Shown one piece after another: positions 1 through 8,403 of a stretch of DNA of 64,000 bases. Position 1 is the first letter of the stretch. Each line of letters opens with the position of its first letter. The position numbers were made by a program, and so were the translations under genes. The DNA is from Paraburkholderia kururiensis. GTDB lineage: Bacteria > Pseudomonadota > Gammaproteobacteria > Burkholderiales > Burkholderiaceae. The DNA lies in assembly GCF_034424375.1 (NCBI RefSeq), contig NZ_CP139965.1, positions 2,914,001-2,978,000 on the forward strand, written 5' to 3'. The notes under the pieces are model-generated. The model ran no database searches and was not told the DNA's origin. It saw nothing but the letters and a program-made list of their open reading frames with translations.

Positions 1-493
1 TGCTGCGCCCCGAGGCCAACATCTGCAGCACCTGGAACTCGCGGTCCGAGAGCACTTCGTGCGGCGGCGCGTCGCCCGCGTGCGCCTCGAACACGATGGC
101 GTCCACGAGCTTGGGGTCGATGAAGCGGCCGCCCGCCGCGAGCTTGCGGATCGCGGCGAGCAGGATTTCCGGGTCGCTGTCTTTGGTCACGTAGCCCGTG
201 GCGCCCGCGCGCAATGCCCGCGACACCACCTGCGCTTCGTTGTGGATGCTCAGCACGAGAATGGGCAGCGCAGGCTGCTCGGTGCGCACGCGGCGGATCA
301 GCCCCACGCCGCTGATGCCCGGCATGGTCATGTCGAGCAGCAGCAAATCGACCTGGCAGGTGCGCAGCTTCTCCACCACTTCGGCGCCGTTCGCTGCTTC
401 GCCGGCCACGACGATGTCGGTGGTGGTGGCGACGATCTGCTTGAGCCCGCCGCGGACGATCGCGTGGTCGTCCGCTATCAGGATATGGATCAT
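1..493 (-). CDS. NarL/FixJ-family response regulator, 3' end beyond window
   Basis: Two-component response regulator, read on the minus strand and cut by the left edge, so the end of its DNA-binding domain is missing. The visible 164 residues begin MIHILIADDHAIVRGGLKQI and form a CheY-like receiver with the acidic pair DD, a phospho-acceptor Asp in LLLLDMTMPG and the conserved Lys in GYVTKDSD. After it comes the start of a LuxR-type helix-turn-helix (LSDREFQVLQMLASG). The ATG overlaps the stop codon of the upstream histidine kinase gene by four bases (ATGA), so the two are translationally coupled and are almost certainly cognate. Expected role is transcription control after phosphotransfer from the HisKA_3 kinase. 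The target genes cannot be told from this window. Confidence 0.95.
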   Translation of the reverse strand, partial: MIHILIADDHAIVRGGLKQIVATTTDIVVAGEAANGAEVVEKLRTCQVDLLLLDMTMPGISGVGLIRRVRTEQPALPILVLSIHNEAQVVSRALRAGATGYVTKDSDPEILLAAIRKLAAGGRFIDPKLVDAIVFEAHAGDAPPHEVLSDREFQVLQMLASGRS

Positions 494-2529
494 GGTGTTG
501 TTGTTCCGCTTTCCGCCGGGATGATCATCGAAACCACGGTGCCCGTGCCCGGCGCGCTGTCGATGCGCAGCGCCGCGCCGATCAGCCTCGCCCGTTCCTG
601 CATGCCGAGCAGGCCATAAGAATACCCCTTGCCCGCGGCGTCGGTGTCGAAGCCGCAGCCGTCGTCGCCGATCCGTAGCGCGAAGCCCTCGGGCGTGCTG
701 TCGAGCGTCACGTCCACGCGCGAGGCCCGCGCGTGGCGCGCGACGTTGGTGAGCGACGCCTGGGCGATGCGAAACACCGCCGTGGCCGACGCATCGGGCA
801 GCGTGGGCTCGCCGCCGCGCGCGCGGAACTGGCACACGATGCCGGTGCGCCGCGCGAAGTCTTCGGCAAGCCATTCGAGCGCGGACACGATGCCGAAGTT
901 GAGCGCCGCGGGCCGCAAATGGTTCGAGACGTTGCGCACCATCCAGAGCGTTTTTTCCGCGAGCTCGCGCATGTCGTCGGCCTTGCGCCGCGCCTCGCAG
1001 TCTGTGCCGAGACGCATGCGCAGCAGCGCCACATCCATTTTCAGCGCGGTCAGAAGCTGCCCCAGTTCGTCGTGGATTTCGAGCGCGATGCGTCGCCGCT
1101 CTTCCTCGCGCACGGCTTCCATGTACCCGCCCAGCTCGCGCAGTTGCTCGCGCGACGCCAGCAGTTCCTGCTCGATCAGCTTGCGTTCGGTCACGTCCTG
1201 GAGCGTGCCGATCAATCGCAACACGCCGCCCGGCGGCGTGGGCGCGGCCTCGGCCTGCAGGCGCACCATACGGACGGCGGGCACGCCGCCGTCTTTGCCC
1301 GTCACGCGGTGATCGATGCCGTACGCAGGCGCGCCCGCCAGCAGCTCGCGCACCGCCTGCCGCACGGCGGGCCGGTCGTCGGGATGCACGGCGCGCAGAT
1401 AGGTGCGGTAGCTCGGCGCGACGGCGCGCGAGCGGCCGAGAATGCGCCACGTTTCGTCCGACCAGTGCACCATGCCGCGCGCCGCGTCCCAGGCCCAGTC
1501 GCCCAGACGCGCGATGCGCTGGGCGTTCGCCAGGCTCGCCTCGCTCGCGCGCAGCGCCTCTTCGGCTTGCTTGCGCGCCGTGACGTCGCTCAGGCCCACG
1601 TAGATGGCGGGCGCGTCGTCGTAGGTGCCCACGCGCGCGGTGGCGATGGCCCAGAACGTCGTGCCGTCGGCGCGGCGCAACTGGACTTCGGCGCTGACGA
1701 AGCTGCCCTCGCGGCGCAGATGCGCGATGAGCGCGTCGCGCTGCACGGGGTCCACGCAGAAGTCGACGATGCTGGCGTCCCGCGCGGCGGCGGTATCGGT
1801 AACGTCAGCGCCGAAGAACAGTGCGCGCAGGGGCTGGTTGGTGTAGAGAATGCGCCCCTCGGGCATCGACGCGATGCACAGCGGCACCGGGCTCGCCTCC
1901 GCGATGGTGCGAAAGCGCGCCTCGCTCGCGAGGCGCTTCGCGTCGGCGCGGCGCCGTTCCTCGATCTGCGCGGTGAGCCGCGCGTTCGCGCGCGCAAGCT
2001 CTTCGGTGCGCAGCGCCACGCGCTCCTCCAGGGCTTCGCGGATGCGGCCCAGCGCCGCCTCCGTGCGTGCGCGCACGGCCGCTTCGTCAGCGAGTTCGCG
2101 GTGCTGCGCGACAAGCTGGCGCTGCATGCCGCGCAAGGCGAGCTGCGTGTGGATGCGCGCCGCCACTTCGGGCAGGCGCAGCGGCTTCGTCACGTAGTCC
2201 GCGCCGCCCGCGGCGAAGCCTTCGGTGAGGTCGGTGGCGTCGGTCATCGCGGTCATGAAGACGACGGCGATGTCGCGCGTGCAGGCGTGCGCCTTGAGCC
2301 GGCGGCAGGTCTCGAAGCCGTCGATGCCGGGCATCTCCACGTCGAGCAGGATCACGTCGGGCTGGGCGTACTTTGCGCGCTCGATCGCCTCGATGCCGTC
2401 GAGCGCCGTCAGCACGCGAAAGCCCCTGTCGGCAAGGCTTTCCATGACGACGGCGAGACCGGCCGGCGTGTCGTCGACGATCAGGATGGAGGGCGGCCCC
2501 GCAGCGTCGGAATCGAAGTGGCTCGTCAT
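490..2529 (-). CDS. Hybrid sensor histidine kinase (receiver-PAS-PAS-HisKA_3-HATPase)
   Basis: A soluble sensor kinase of 679 residues with no membrane segment. An N-terminal receiver (about 14-128) has phospho-acceptor Asp63 in LLDVEMPG and Lys115. A coiled stretch (about 140-200) and two PAS/PAC modules (about 203-320 and 335-450) follow. The HisKA_3 dimerisation domain has His486 in IALEIHDELGQ, and the C-terminal HATPase has GDDGCGFD and a GLLGMQERARL lid typical of NarX/DegS-type kinases. The frame stays open upstream to a TTG at 2688, but I chose the ATG at 2529 because the receiver begins shortly after it and the extra 53 residues are Arg/Ser-rich and unconserved in look. The Shine-Dalgarno signal there is weak, so the start is uncertain. 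The gene is coupled to the following NarL-type regulator. An N-terminal receiver suggests it also receives phosphate from another kinase. Confidence 0.93.
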   Translation of the reverse strand: MTSHFDSDAAGPPSILIVDDTPAGLAVVMESLADRGFRVLTALDGIEAIERAKYAQPDVILLDVEMPGIDGFETCRRLKAHACTRDIAVVFMTAMTDATDLTEGFAAGGADYVTKPLRLPEVAARIHTQLALRGMQRQLVAQHRELADEAAVRARTEAALGRIREALEERVALRTEELARANARLTAQIEERRRADAKRLASEARFRTIAEASPVPLCIASMPEGRILYTNQPLRALFFGADVTDTAAARDASIVDFCVDPVQRDALIAHLRREGSFVSAEVQLRRADGTTFWAIATARVGTYDDAPAIYVGLSDVTARKQAEEALRASEASLANAQRIARLGDWAWDAARGMVHWSDETWRILGRSRAVAPSYRTYLRAVHPDDRPAVRQAVRELLAGAPAYGIDHRVTGKDGGVPAVRMVRLQAEAAPTPPGGVLRLIGTLQDVTERKLIEQELLASREQLRELGGYMEAVREEERRRIALEIHDELGQLLTALKMDVALLRMRLGTDCEARRKADDMRELAEKTLWMVRNVSNHLRPAALNFGIVSALEWLAEDFARRTGIVCQFRARGGEPTLPDASATAVFRIAQASLTNVARHARASRVDVTLDSTPEGFALRIGDDGCGFDTDAAGKGYSYGLLGMQERARLIGAALRIDSAPGTGTVVSMIIPAESGTTTP

Positions 2530-2662
2530 GGTGGCTGGCTTTGGCTCCCACGTTGCCTTTGGCGGCGCCTTGCTGCGCTTTGCACGGCCGGCCATGGTGC
2601 GCGAGGCCGCGAGACTGCGAGACCTCGACGCGGCGCGTTGCCGCCGGGCGCGGCCTCGCCCG

Positions 2663-2968
2663 CTAGCGGCCCGCCTTCTGCTCCGCAACGGACCCTTCGA
2701 CGAGCGCCTCGTCGAGGTAACAGATCAGCGTGGCGAGCGTCGCAGCGGCCGAGGGGGCGAGCGAGTCGGGATGCGAGCCCTGCAATTCGCGCAACGTGTC
2801 GCGCATGCGACGAATGGCTCGCGCGCTACCGTCCGCGAGGGGCCAGCAGTGCAGCAGATAAGTGAGCGGCGCGACGCTGCGCGTTTCGCACCACGTGTCG
2901 AAGAGACACATGCAAGCGCGCTCGATGCGCTGGTACAGCGCCTCGCGCTCGGACAACAGGCTGGACAT
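2663..2968 (-). CDS. Conserved-looking hypothetical protein, 101 aa
   Basis: Small soluble protein of unknown function starting MSSLLSEREALYQRIERACM. It is mainly helical by composition, with Cys at positions 19, 21, 27 and 41, and no signal peptide or membrane segment. The ATG at 2968 is preceded by GGGGAG about 14 bases upstream, which is somewhat far. It lies upstream of the hybrid kinase gene on the same strand with a gap of about 130 bases, so cotranscription is possible. A much longer open frame continues upstream in the same phase over the neighbouring gene, but that part is antisense-like shadow and not believable. I do not recognise the family. Confidence 0.6.
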   Translation of the reverse strand: MSSLLSEREALYQRIERACMCLFDTWCETRSVAPLTYLLHCWPLADGSARAIRRMRDTLRELQGSHPDSLAPSAAATLATLICYLDEALVEGSVAEQKAGR

Positions 2969-3186
2969 GATAAAAAACCGCTCCCCGCAGATGGCGATAC
3001 CAGGCGTGGCATGGTCGTGTTGCGCCTGTCGTTCCCAGTCGACATGGTAGGAGCCCGAGGGCCCGCTTTCCGTCGGGAAGGCCGGAATCGGAGCGGGATA
3101 GGTGCTGAATCGCCTGTCAGGAAATCCTGAGGGCGCACGTGGTGCCGACCGGGCGTGCCGGCGGGCCAGCGGGTCGCGCGCGCCTG

Positions 3187-4323
3187 CTACTGCGCGATCG
3201 TCCGTTTCCAGCGCGCGTCCCACTCGGCGCGATGGGCGTTGATGGCGTCCCAGTCCACCACGGTCACCTTGCGCACCAGGTCGCTCAGGTCGCCCATGCT
3301 CTTGCGCATGGCGGGCGTGGTCGCGGCGTCGCGGTTGGTGGGAATCTGCCGGCCCGCCGCGGCCGCCTTCGTTTGCGCCGCGGCCGAAAGCAGGTATTGC
3401 GCGAGCTTCTGGGCGAGGTCGGGATCGGGGTTGTCCTTCACCACGCACAGGTCCACGAGCAGCAGCACGGCGCCCTCTTTCGGATTCGCGTAGGCGACGG
3501 GCACGCCCTTGTCCTCCAGGTCGCCCGCGGCCGTGGGCGTGAGCGGAAAGAGGCCGGCCTCGCCGCGCTCGATCATCGGCGCAAGCTTCGCCGAATCCGG
3601 AATGTATGCGACCACGTTCGGCCCCACCGTGCTCGCCCACTTCGTGAAGGCGGGCTCGACGTTCCGGTCGCTGCCGCCCAGCAGCCGGTTGATGGCGAGA
3701 AAGCCGTGCAGTCCGAACGTGCTCGTGGCCGCCGACTGGAACACCACCTTGCCCCGGTATTTGGGATTGGCGAAGTCCATCCACGAACCGGGCGGCGCCC
3801 AGCCCTTCTCGGCGAAGAGCTTCGTGTTGTAGCCGATGCCCGTCATGCCGAGCTGCACGCCCGCGCCGATGTCGTCCTTCATGCGCGCGAACGGATACAG
3901 TTCGCGCAGCACGGGCGAGTCGTCGAGCTTCTGGCATACGCCGCTCTTCACCGCGCGCGCCATCACGCCGTCGTCGAGAAAGGCCACGTGCATAGGCGGA
4001 TGCGCGCGGTCGGCCAGGAGCCTCGCGAGCGTTTCCGACGACGTGCCGGGCACCACCGTCACCTTCACGTTGTGGGCCTTCTCGAAGTCGGGCAGCACCT
4101 GGCTCGTGTACGCCTTTTCCATCGAACCGCCGTTCATGCCGAGGTAGAGGGTCTTCGTCTGCGCCGGGGTCTGCGCGCAGGCCGGCTCCGGCGCCATGAA
4201 CCAGAAAGCCGACGCGGCGACGAACGTGGCCGCCGTCGTCGCGAGACGCGCAAAGGCAAGCCGCGGCGCAGGCGCGAAGACGGGCGCGGCGGCCCTCGCC
4301 GCGAAGGTGCTGCACAGCTTCAT
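3187..4323 (-). CDS. Periplasmic ABC transporter substrate-binding protein (family 1/8 type)
   Basis: A 378-residue extracellular solute-binding protein. The N-terminus MKLCSTFAARAA carries a long signal sequence with a hydrophobic core and a likely cleavage after PACA (about residue 49). The mature part begins with TKTLYLGMNGGSMEKAY and has the PotD/AfuA-like layout: VPGTSSETLARLL, then FLDDGVMARAV, then a hinge region around GMTGIGYNTKLF. The ATG at 4323 has a good GAGGAG Shine-Dalgarno. No permease or ATPase gene is next to it, so the transporter partners must be elsewhere. Substrate is uncertain: spermidine/putrescine, iron and small organic anions are all seen in this family. It sits next to the XRE-cupin/MFS/amidase cluster but has its own orientation. 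Confidence 0.88.
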   Translation of the reverse strand: MKLCSTFAARAAAPVFAPAPRLAFARLATTAATFVAASAFWFMAPEPACAQTPAQTKTLYLGMNGGSMEKAYTSQVLPDFEKAHNVKVTVVPGTSSETLARLLADRAHPPMHVAFLDDGVMARAVKSGVCQKLDDSPVLRELYPFARMKDDIGAGVQLGMTGIGYNTKLFAEKGWAPPGSWMDFANPKYRGKVVFQSAATSTFGLHGFLAINRLLGGSDRNVEPAFTKWASTVGPNVVAYIPDSAKLAPMIERGEAGLFPLTPTAAGDLEDKGVPVAYANPKEGAVLLLVDLCVVKDNPDPDLAQKLAQYLLSAAAQTKAAAAGRQIPTNRDAATTPAMRKSMGDLSDLVRKVTVVDWDAINAHRAEWDARWKRTIAQ

Positions 4324-4476
4324 CGTGGGTCTCCTCGCTGGACTTCGACAATAGCGGTGGTGCGGCCAATGGTACTGGAGGTGCGCGACGCGAGGTCGCG
4401 TGAAACAGCATCGCATCGCGCAGCGCGGCGTGCGCGGCCGGCCCCGCGCTACTCCACGCCTCGCGCGATGCGCGAA

Positions 4477-5235
4477 TCAGATCGCTTCGGGCGGCCGCGG
4501 CGCGTCGGTGTCGGCGTCCACGCAGCACACGAGCACTTCGGCGTCGCCTTCGCCCGTGCTCAGGTAGACGTGGCCCACGGCGCTGTCGAAATAAAGGCTG
4601 TCGCCGGGCGTGAGCGCGTATGCGGTGCCGTTCTCGAAGCGCAGTTCGAGCGCGCCTTGCAGCAGGAACACGAATTCCTCGCCGCCGTGGCGGATGTAGT
4701 CGGGGAAGTCCGCAAGCGAGCGCGCGCGCACGTGGGCGCGCATGGGCACCATGCGCTTGCCGGTGAGGTCGGCGGCGAGCATGCCGTACTCGTAGTTCGG
4801 CGTGTCGTAGATCATCTGCTTGCCCGAGGCCGTAAACGCCGGCGTCATCGGCGTCTGACGGGTGCGGGCCGGGTCGGACGAAGCGCGCCCGAAGAGCGCG
4901 CCGAAGTCGAGCTGCAAGGCATGCGCGAGCGCGGCGAACTTGTCGTAGGTAAGCGCGATGTCGCCGCGCTCGGCCTTGGAGATGGTCGACACCGCAATGC
5001 CCGACTGCTCCGAAAGCTGCACGAGCGTGAGCCCCCGCGCCTTGCGCGCCTCGCGCAGCCGTGCGCCGACGGCCTTGTGATCGGTCTGGCCGGCGCCGGG
5101 CTGCGAAGCGGGGGCCGCCTGGGTCGCGGCCTTGGGCACCGCTTTGGGGGCCGCTTTTGGCATCGCTTTTGGCATCGCTTTTGGCATAACAACCGGCGCA
5201 GAACGGGTGGCAGAACGGACAGCGGATTTGGCCAT
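4477..5235 (-). CDS. XRE-family transcriptional regulator with C-terminal cupin domain
   Basis: A 252-residue regulator. Residues about 1-55 are an Ala/Pro/Lys-rich extension with repeated MPKA/APKA/VPKA units encoded by a short tandem repeat. A helix-turn-helix of the Xre/Cro type follows (VGARLREARKARGLTLVQLS ... GIAVSTISKAERG), and then a small cupin barrel in the C-terminal third (HGGEEFVFLLQGALELRFE, LTPGDSLYFDSAVGHVYL). In this class (PuuR, SutR-like) the cupin senses a small ligand and the HTH represses a nearby catabolic operon. The gene is divergent from the MFS/amidase/oxidoreductase genes and the shared region holds a 10-bp inverted repeat, so local repression is likely. The start at 5235 has only a weak ribosome binding site. 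Confidence 0.92.
   Translation of the reverse strand: MAKSAVRSATRSAPVVMPKAMPKAMPKAAPKAVPKAATQAAPASQPGAGQTDHKAVGARLREARKARGLTLVQLSEQSGIAVSTISKAERGDIALTYDKFAALAHALQLDFGALFGRASSDPARTRQTPMTPAFTASGKQMIYDTPNYEYGMLAADLTGKRMVPMRAHVRARSLADFPDYIRHGGEEFVFLLQGALELRFENGTAYALTPGDSLYFDSAVGHVYLSTGEGDAEVLVCCVDADTDAPRPPEAI
5134..5187. repeat. Short tandem repeat coding PKA units
   Basis: Inside the N-terminal part of the XRE-cupin gene, 12-base units of the type CGCTTTTGGCAT repeat almost perfectly (best copies 5158-5186) with diverged copies to the left. On the coding strand they give repeated MPKA, then APKA and VPKA. The tract may vary in copy number by slippage and would change the length of the basic N-terminal arm without shifting frame. 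Confidence 0.7.
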
Positions 5236-5301
5236 GTGAAAAGCTGAGCGTGAGGTAACGATCGTCGTCGCAGCCTGTTGCTCGCCTGGCCGCGGGTTTT
5301 G

Positions 5302-5332
5302 TCGTATACGAGAATTATTTTTTTCTCGTATA
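5302..5332. promoter_or_regulatory. Inverted-repeat operator candidate between XRE-cupin regulator and MFS gene
   Basis: A perfect inverted repeat, TATACGAGAA at 5305-5314 and TTCTCGTATA at 5323-5332, is separated by eight AT-rich bases. The left arm also overlaps a self-contained palindrome TCGTATACGA at 5302-5311. It lies in the only intergenic space shared by the divergent XRE-cupin gene and the MFS gene, 42 bases before the MFS GTG start. A binding site for the adjacent regulator is the simplest reading. This is inferred from position and symmetry, not from a known consensus. Confidence 0.7.
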
Positions 5333-5373
5333 GGATAACCGCATCCAAGGGCCACGCTGAAGGAGCCGCCGCT

Positions 5374-6696
5374 GTGTCCACTCTCGCATTGCAAAAGGCG
5401 GGCCTCTCGAAGGCCCAGGTCATCGCCGCGACGACGCTCGGCACGGCGCTCGAGTACTACGACTTCACGATCTACAGCTTCTTCGCCATCCAGATCGGTC
5501 AGTTGTTCTTCCCGGCCGCGTCGCCCGTGAACCAGTTCCTGCTCTCCATCGGCGTGTTCGGCGTGGGCTTCGTGGTGCGGCCGCTGGGCGGCATCGTGAT
5601 TGGCGGCTATGCCGACCGCGTGGGCCGCAAGAAGGCGATGGTGCTCACCATCATGCTGATGGCCGTGAGCTGTGCGCTGATCGCCACCGCGCCGACCTAC
5701 GCCGTGGCCGGCCTCGCCGCGCCCTTCATCGTGCTGGGCGCGCGTCTGCTGCAGGGCTTCGCCGCGGGCGGCGAGTTCGGCCCCGGCACGACGCTGCTCA
5801 TCGAGCACGCGTCCGACACGACGCGCGCATTCTTCGCAAGCTGGAATTTCGCGGCCATCGCGCTCGGCATTGCACTGGGCGCCGTGGTGGCGACCCTCGT
5901 TAACGCGGCTCTGCCGAAAGACGCCCTGCTCGCCTGGGGCTGGCGCATTCCGTTCCTGCTCGGCATCGTGGCGGCGCCCGTGGGCATGCTGATCCGTCAG
6001 CGGCTCGAGGAAACGCTGGGCGACCACACGGCACCTCACGCCTGCGCGACATGCGACGCGGCGCCTTCGTCGAACACCGGGCGTTACGCCGCGCTGAAAG
6101 CCGCGCTCACCACGCACCTCAAGCTCACCGTGCTCGGCACGTTTGCGGAGCTGGGCGGCTCGGTGTCCGTCTACATCACCGCCTTCTTCCTGCCGAACTA
6201 CGCGGTGCGCACGCTGCATCTGCCGCAGACAGCCGCGGTCGTATCAGGCATCGTGAGTTCGCTTGTGCTGTTCGCGGCCGCGCCGCTCGCGGGCAAACTC
6301 GCGGACCGCTACAGCCGCAAGCGCGTGCTGGTGGTCTCGCGCGTCATTTTGCTGGTGACGGTTTATCCTGCGTTTGCGTGGCTCTCGGCCGAGCCGTCGA
6401 CGCTCCGGCTCTGCGCCGTCTCCGCGTTTCTCGCGGTGTTCGTCGCCGGGCACATCGTGCCGGTGCTCGTGATGATCCCCGAGCTGTTTCCGAAGCCCGT
6501 GCGCGCCACGGGCATCGCGCTCACCTACGTGGTGAGCGCGTCGTTCTTCGGCGGCTTCTCTCCGTTCATCGCGAGCTGGCTCGTGGCGCTGACGGGCAAC
6601 GTGCTGGCGCCCGCGTGGTATGTCGCCGCGGCCTGCGCCGTGTCGCTCGTGCCGGTGATCTGGCTGCGCGACCGCACGGGCGAGACGCTGGCATAG
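5374..6696 (+). CDS. MFS transporter, metabolite:H+ symporter (MHS) type
   Basis: An inner-membrane major facilitator of 440 residues with about 12 hydrophobic segments. The N-terminal LGTALEYYDFTIYSFFA and the loop GGYADRVGRKKAM are hallmarks of the MHS subfamily (ShiA, KgtP, ProP relatives), which import organic acids, betaines or amino acids with protons. The GTG start at 5374 is preceded by a clear AAGGAG eight bases away. The frame is open farther upstream, but that would read through the operator. It is the first gene of a probable operon with the amidase (79-base gap) and the FAD oxidoreductase, and is expected to bring in their substrate. Substrate cannot be fixed from sequence. Confidence 0.93.
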   Translation: MSTLALQKAGLSKAQVIAATTLGTALEYYDFTIYSFFAIQIGQLFFPAASPVNQFLLSIGVFGVGFVVRPLGGIVIGGYADRVGRKKAMVLTIMLMAVSCALIATAPTYAVAGLAAPFIVLGARLLQGFAAGGEFGPGTTLLIEHASDTTRAFFASWNFAAIALGIALGAVVATLVNAALPKDALLAWGWRIPFLLGIVAAPVGMLIRQRLEETLGDHTAPHACATCDAAPSSNTGRYAALKAALTTHLKLTVLGTFAELGGSVSVYITAFFLPNYAVRTLHLPQTAAVVSGIVSSLVLFAAAPLAGKLADRYSRKRVLVVSRVILLVTVYPAFAWLSAEPSTLRLCAVSAFLAVFVAGHIVPVLVMIPELFPKPVRATGIALTYVVSASFFGGFSPFIASWLVALTGNVLAPAWYVAAACAVSLVPVIWLRDRTGETLA

Positions 6697-6775
6697 CGCG
6701 TCGATGTAGCGCCGGCCGGGCTTCTTCGAGCGTGTTCAAGCCTCTTCACCTTCATCCGACTCCGGAACCGTACTC

Positions 6776-8350
6776 ATGTCCGCAACCGTGTCTGCTCATT
6801 CGTCCGAACGCCCGTCCGAACGCCCATCCGATCGCAACGCGCTGGTCGCACGCAGTGCCGTCGAACTGCGCCGTCTGATCGGCGCAAAAGAAATCTCGCC
6901 TGTCGAACTGCTCGAGGCCTGCATCGAGCGCATCGAAGCAATCAACCCGGCCGTCAACGCGATCACCGCCACGGATTATGAGACGGCCCGCGCCGCGGCC
7001 AGGGAAGCCGAGCGCAAGGTGCTGGCGGGCGAACCGCTCGGTCTGCTGCACGGCCTGCCGCTCGGCGTGAAAGACCTCGAAGACACGGCCGGGCTGCTCA
7101 CCACCTACGGCTCGCCGATGTCGCGGGCCAACGTGCCCTCGCACGACGTCGTGCTGGTAGAGCGCCTGCGCGCCGCGGGCGCCATCGTCGTGGCGAAGAC
7201 CAACGTGCCCGAACTGGGCGCGGGCGCGAACACGCGCAACCCGGTGTGGGGCGCCACGGGCAATCCGTTCAATACCGAACTCAACGCGGGCGGATCGTCG
7301 GGCGGGTCCGCCGCCGCGCTCGCCTGCGACATGCTGCCCGTCTGCACGGGCTCGGACACGGGCGGCTCGCTGCGCATTCCCGCGGCCAAATGCGGCGTGG
7401 TGGGCTTTCGTCCGTCGCCGGGGCTCGTGCCGAATTCGCGCCGGCTGCTGGGCTGGACGCCGATTTCGGTGGTCGGTCCGATGGGCCGCACGGTGGCCGA
7501 AACCGCGCTGCAACTGGCAGCCACGGCGGGGCTTTCGGCAAGCGACCCGCTCAGCTACGACACCGATCCGCTCAACTTCGCCACGCCGCCCGCGCTCGAT
7601 CTCTCCACGCTGCGCGTGGGCTTCACCGAAGACTTCGGCTGCTGCGACGTCGACGACGACATCCGCGCCGTGTTCCGCTCGCGCATGGCCGCGCTCGCGT
7701 CCATGGTCCATACCTGCGAGCCCGTGCCGTTCGATCTGGGCGACGCGCACCGCGCCTTCGACGTGATTCGCGCGGAAAGCTTCGTGGCGGGTCTGCGCGA
7801 CGCGTATGCACGCGACCCCGGCGCGCTCGGCCCCAACACGCGCGCGAACTACGAGATGGGCGCCGCGATGACGCTCGCCGACAGCGCCTGGGCGCAAGCC
7901 GAGCAGACGCGCGTGTTCCGCCGCTTCCAGGCCGCGTTCGCGCGCTACGACGTGATCGTCTCGCCCACCACGCCGGTCTCGCCGTTCCCGTGGCGCGAAC
8001 TCTACGCGGCGCAGATCAACGGCCGCGCGCAGGAAAACTACTACCGCTGGCTCGCGCTCACCTACGTGGTCACGCTCACCACGCACCCCGCGCTCTCGCT
8101 GCCGTGCGGCGTGGACCACGCGGGCATGCCGTTCGGCCTGCAGATCGTCGGGCCCTTCCACGGCGACCTCAAGACGCTCGCCGTCGCGCAGGCGCTGGAG
8201 CATGCGTTCGACGCGGTGCCCGCGCTGCGTCGTCCGCGGCCCGACCTCTCGAAGCTCACGCAGCCGAACCCGTCGCTCAAGTCCATCGTGACGGCTCCGC
8301 CCGTGTTCGACGCGCCGGCTCGCGCGCACGGCGGGATCTCCGTGGCGTAA
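6776..8350 (+). CDS. Amidase (amidase signature family)
   Basis: A 524-residue amidase-signature enzyme that hydrolyses a carboxamide to acid and ammonia. The Ser-cisSer-Lys catalytic set is visible: Lys99 in LPLGVKD, cis-Ser174 in AGGSSGGSAA and nucleophile Ser198 in TGSDTGGSLRIPA. There is no signal peptide, so it is cytosolic. An N-terminal run SSERPSERPS is low complexity. The gene lies between the MHS transporter and a D-amino-acid-dehydrogenase-like flavoenzyme, so a peptide, amino-acid amide or N-carbamoyl-like compound is a fair guess for substrate. The family also contains GatA, but no GatB or GatC is nearby and the context is catabolic. Confidence 0.92.
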   Translation: MSATVSAHSSERPSERPSDRNALVARSAVELRRLIGAKEISPVELLEACIERIEAINPAVNAITATDYETARAAAREAERKVLAGEPLGLLHGLPLGVKDLEDTAGLLTTYGSPMSRANVPSHDVVLVERLRAAGAIVVAKTNVPELGAGANTRNPVWGATGNPFNTELNAGGSSGGSAAALACDMLPVCTGSDTGGSLRIPAAKCGVVGFRPSPGLVPNSRRLLGWTPISVVGPMGRTVAETALQLAATAGLSASDPLSYDTDPLNFATPPALDLSTLRVGFTEDFGCCDVDDDIRAVFRSRMAALASMVHTCEPVPFDLGDAHRAFDVIRAESFVAGLRDAYARDPGALGPNTRANYEMGAAMTLADSAWAQAEQTRVFRRFQAAFARYDVIVSPTTPVSPFPWRELYAAQINGRAQENYYRWLALTYVVTLTTHPALSLPCGVDHAGMPFGLQIVGPFHGDLKTLAVAQALEHAFDAVPALRRPRPDLSKLTQPNPSLKSIVTAPPVFDAPARAHGGISVA

Positions 8351-8403
8351 GCTGCGGTGTCGCTTCACGCTCGCAACACACAACGAAAAAAGGAATCGCT
8401 GCA

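Noticed and set aside
733..2865. Long plus-strand open frames antisense to the hybrid kinase
   Set aside because: GC-rich antisense shadows: Arg/His/Ala-rich residues, no domain, while the minus-strand frame gives clear kinase motifs.
3139..5247. 702-codon open frame on the plus strand
   Set aside because: Antisense to the binding-protein and XRE-cupin genes; residues are Arg/His-rich and contain no family motif.
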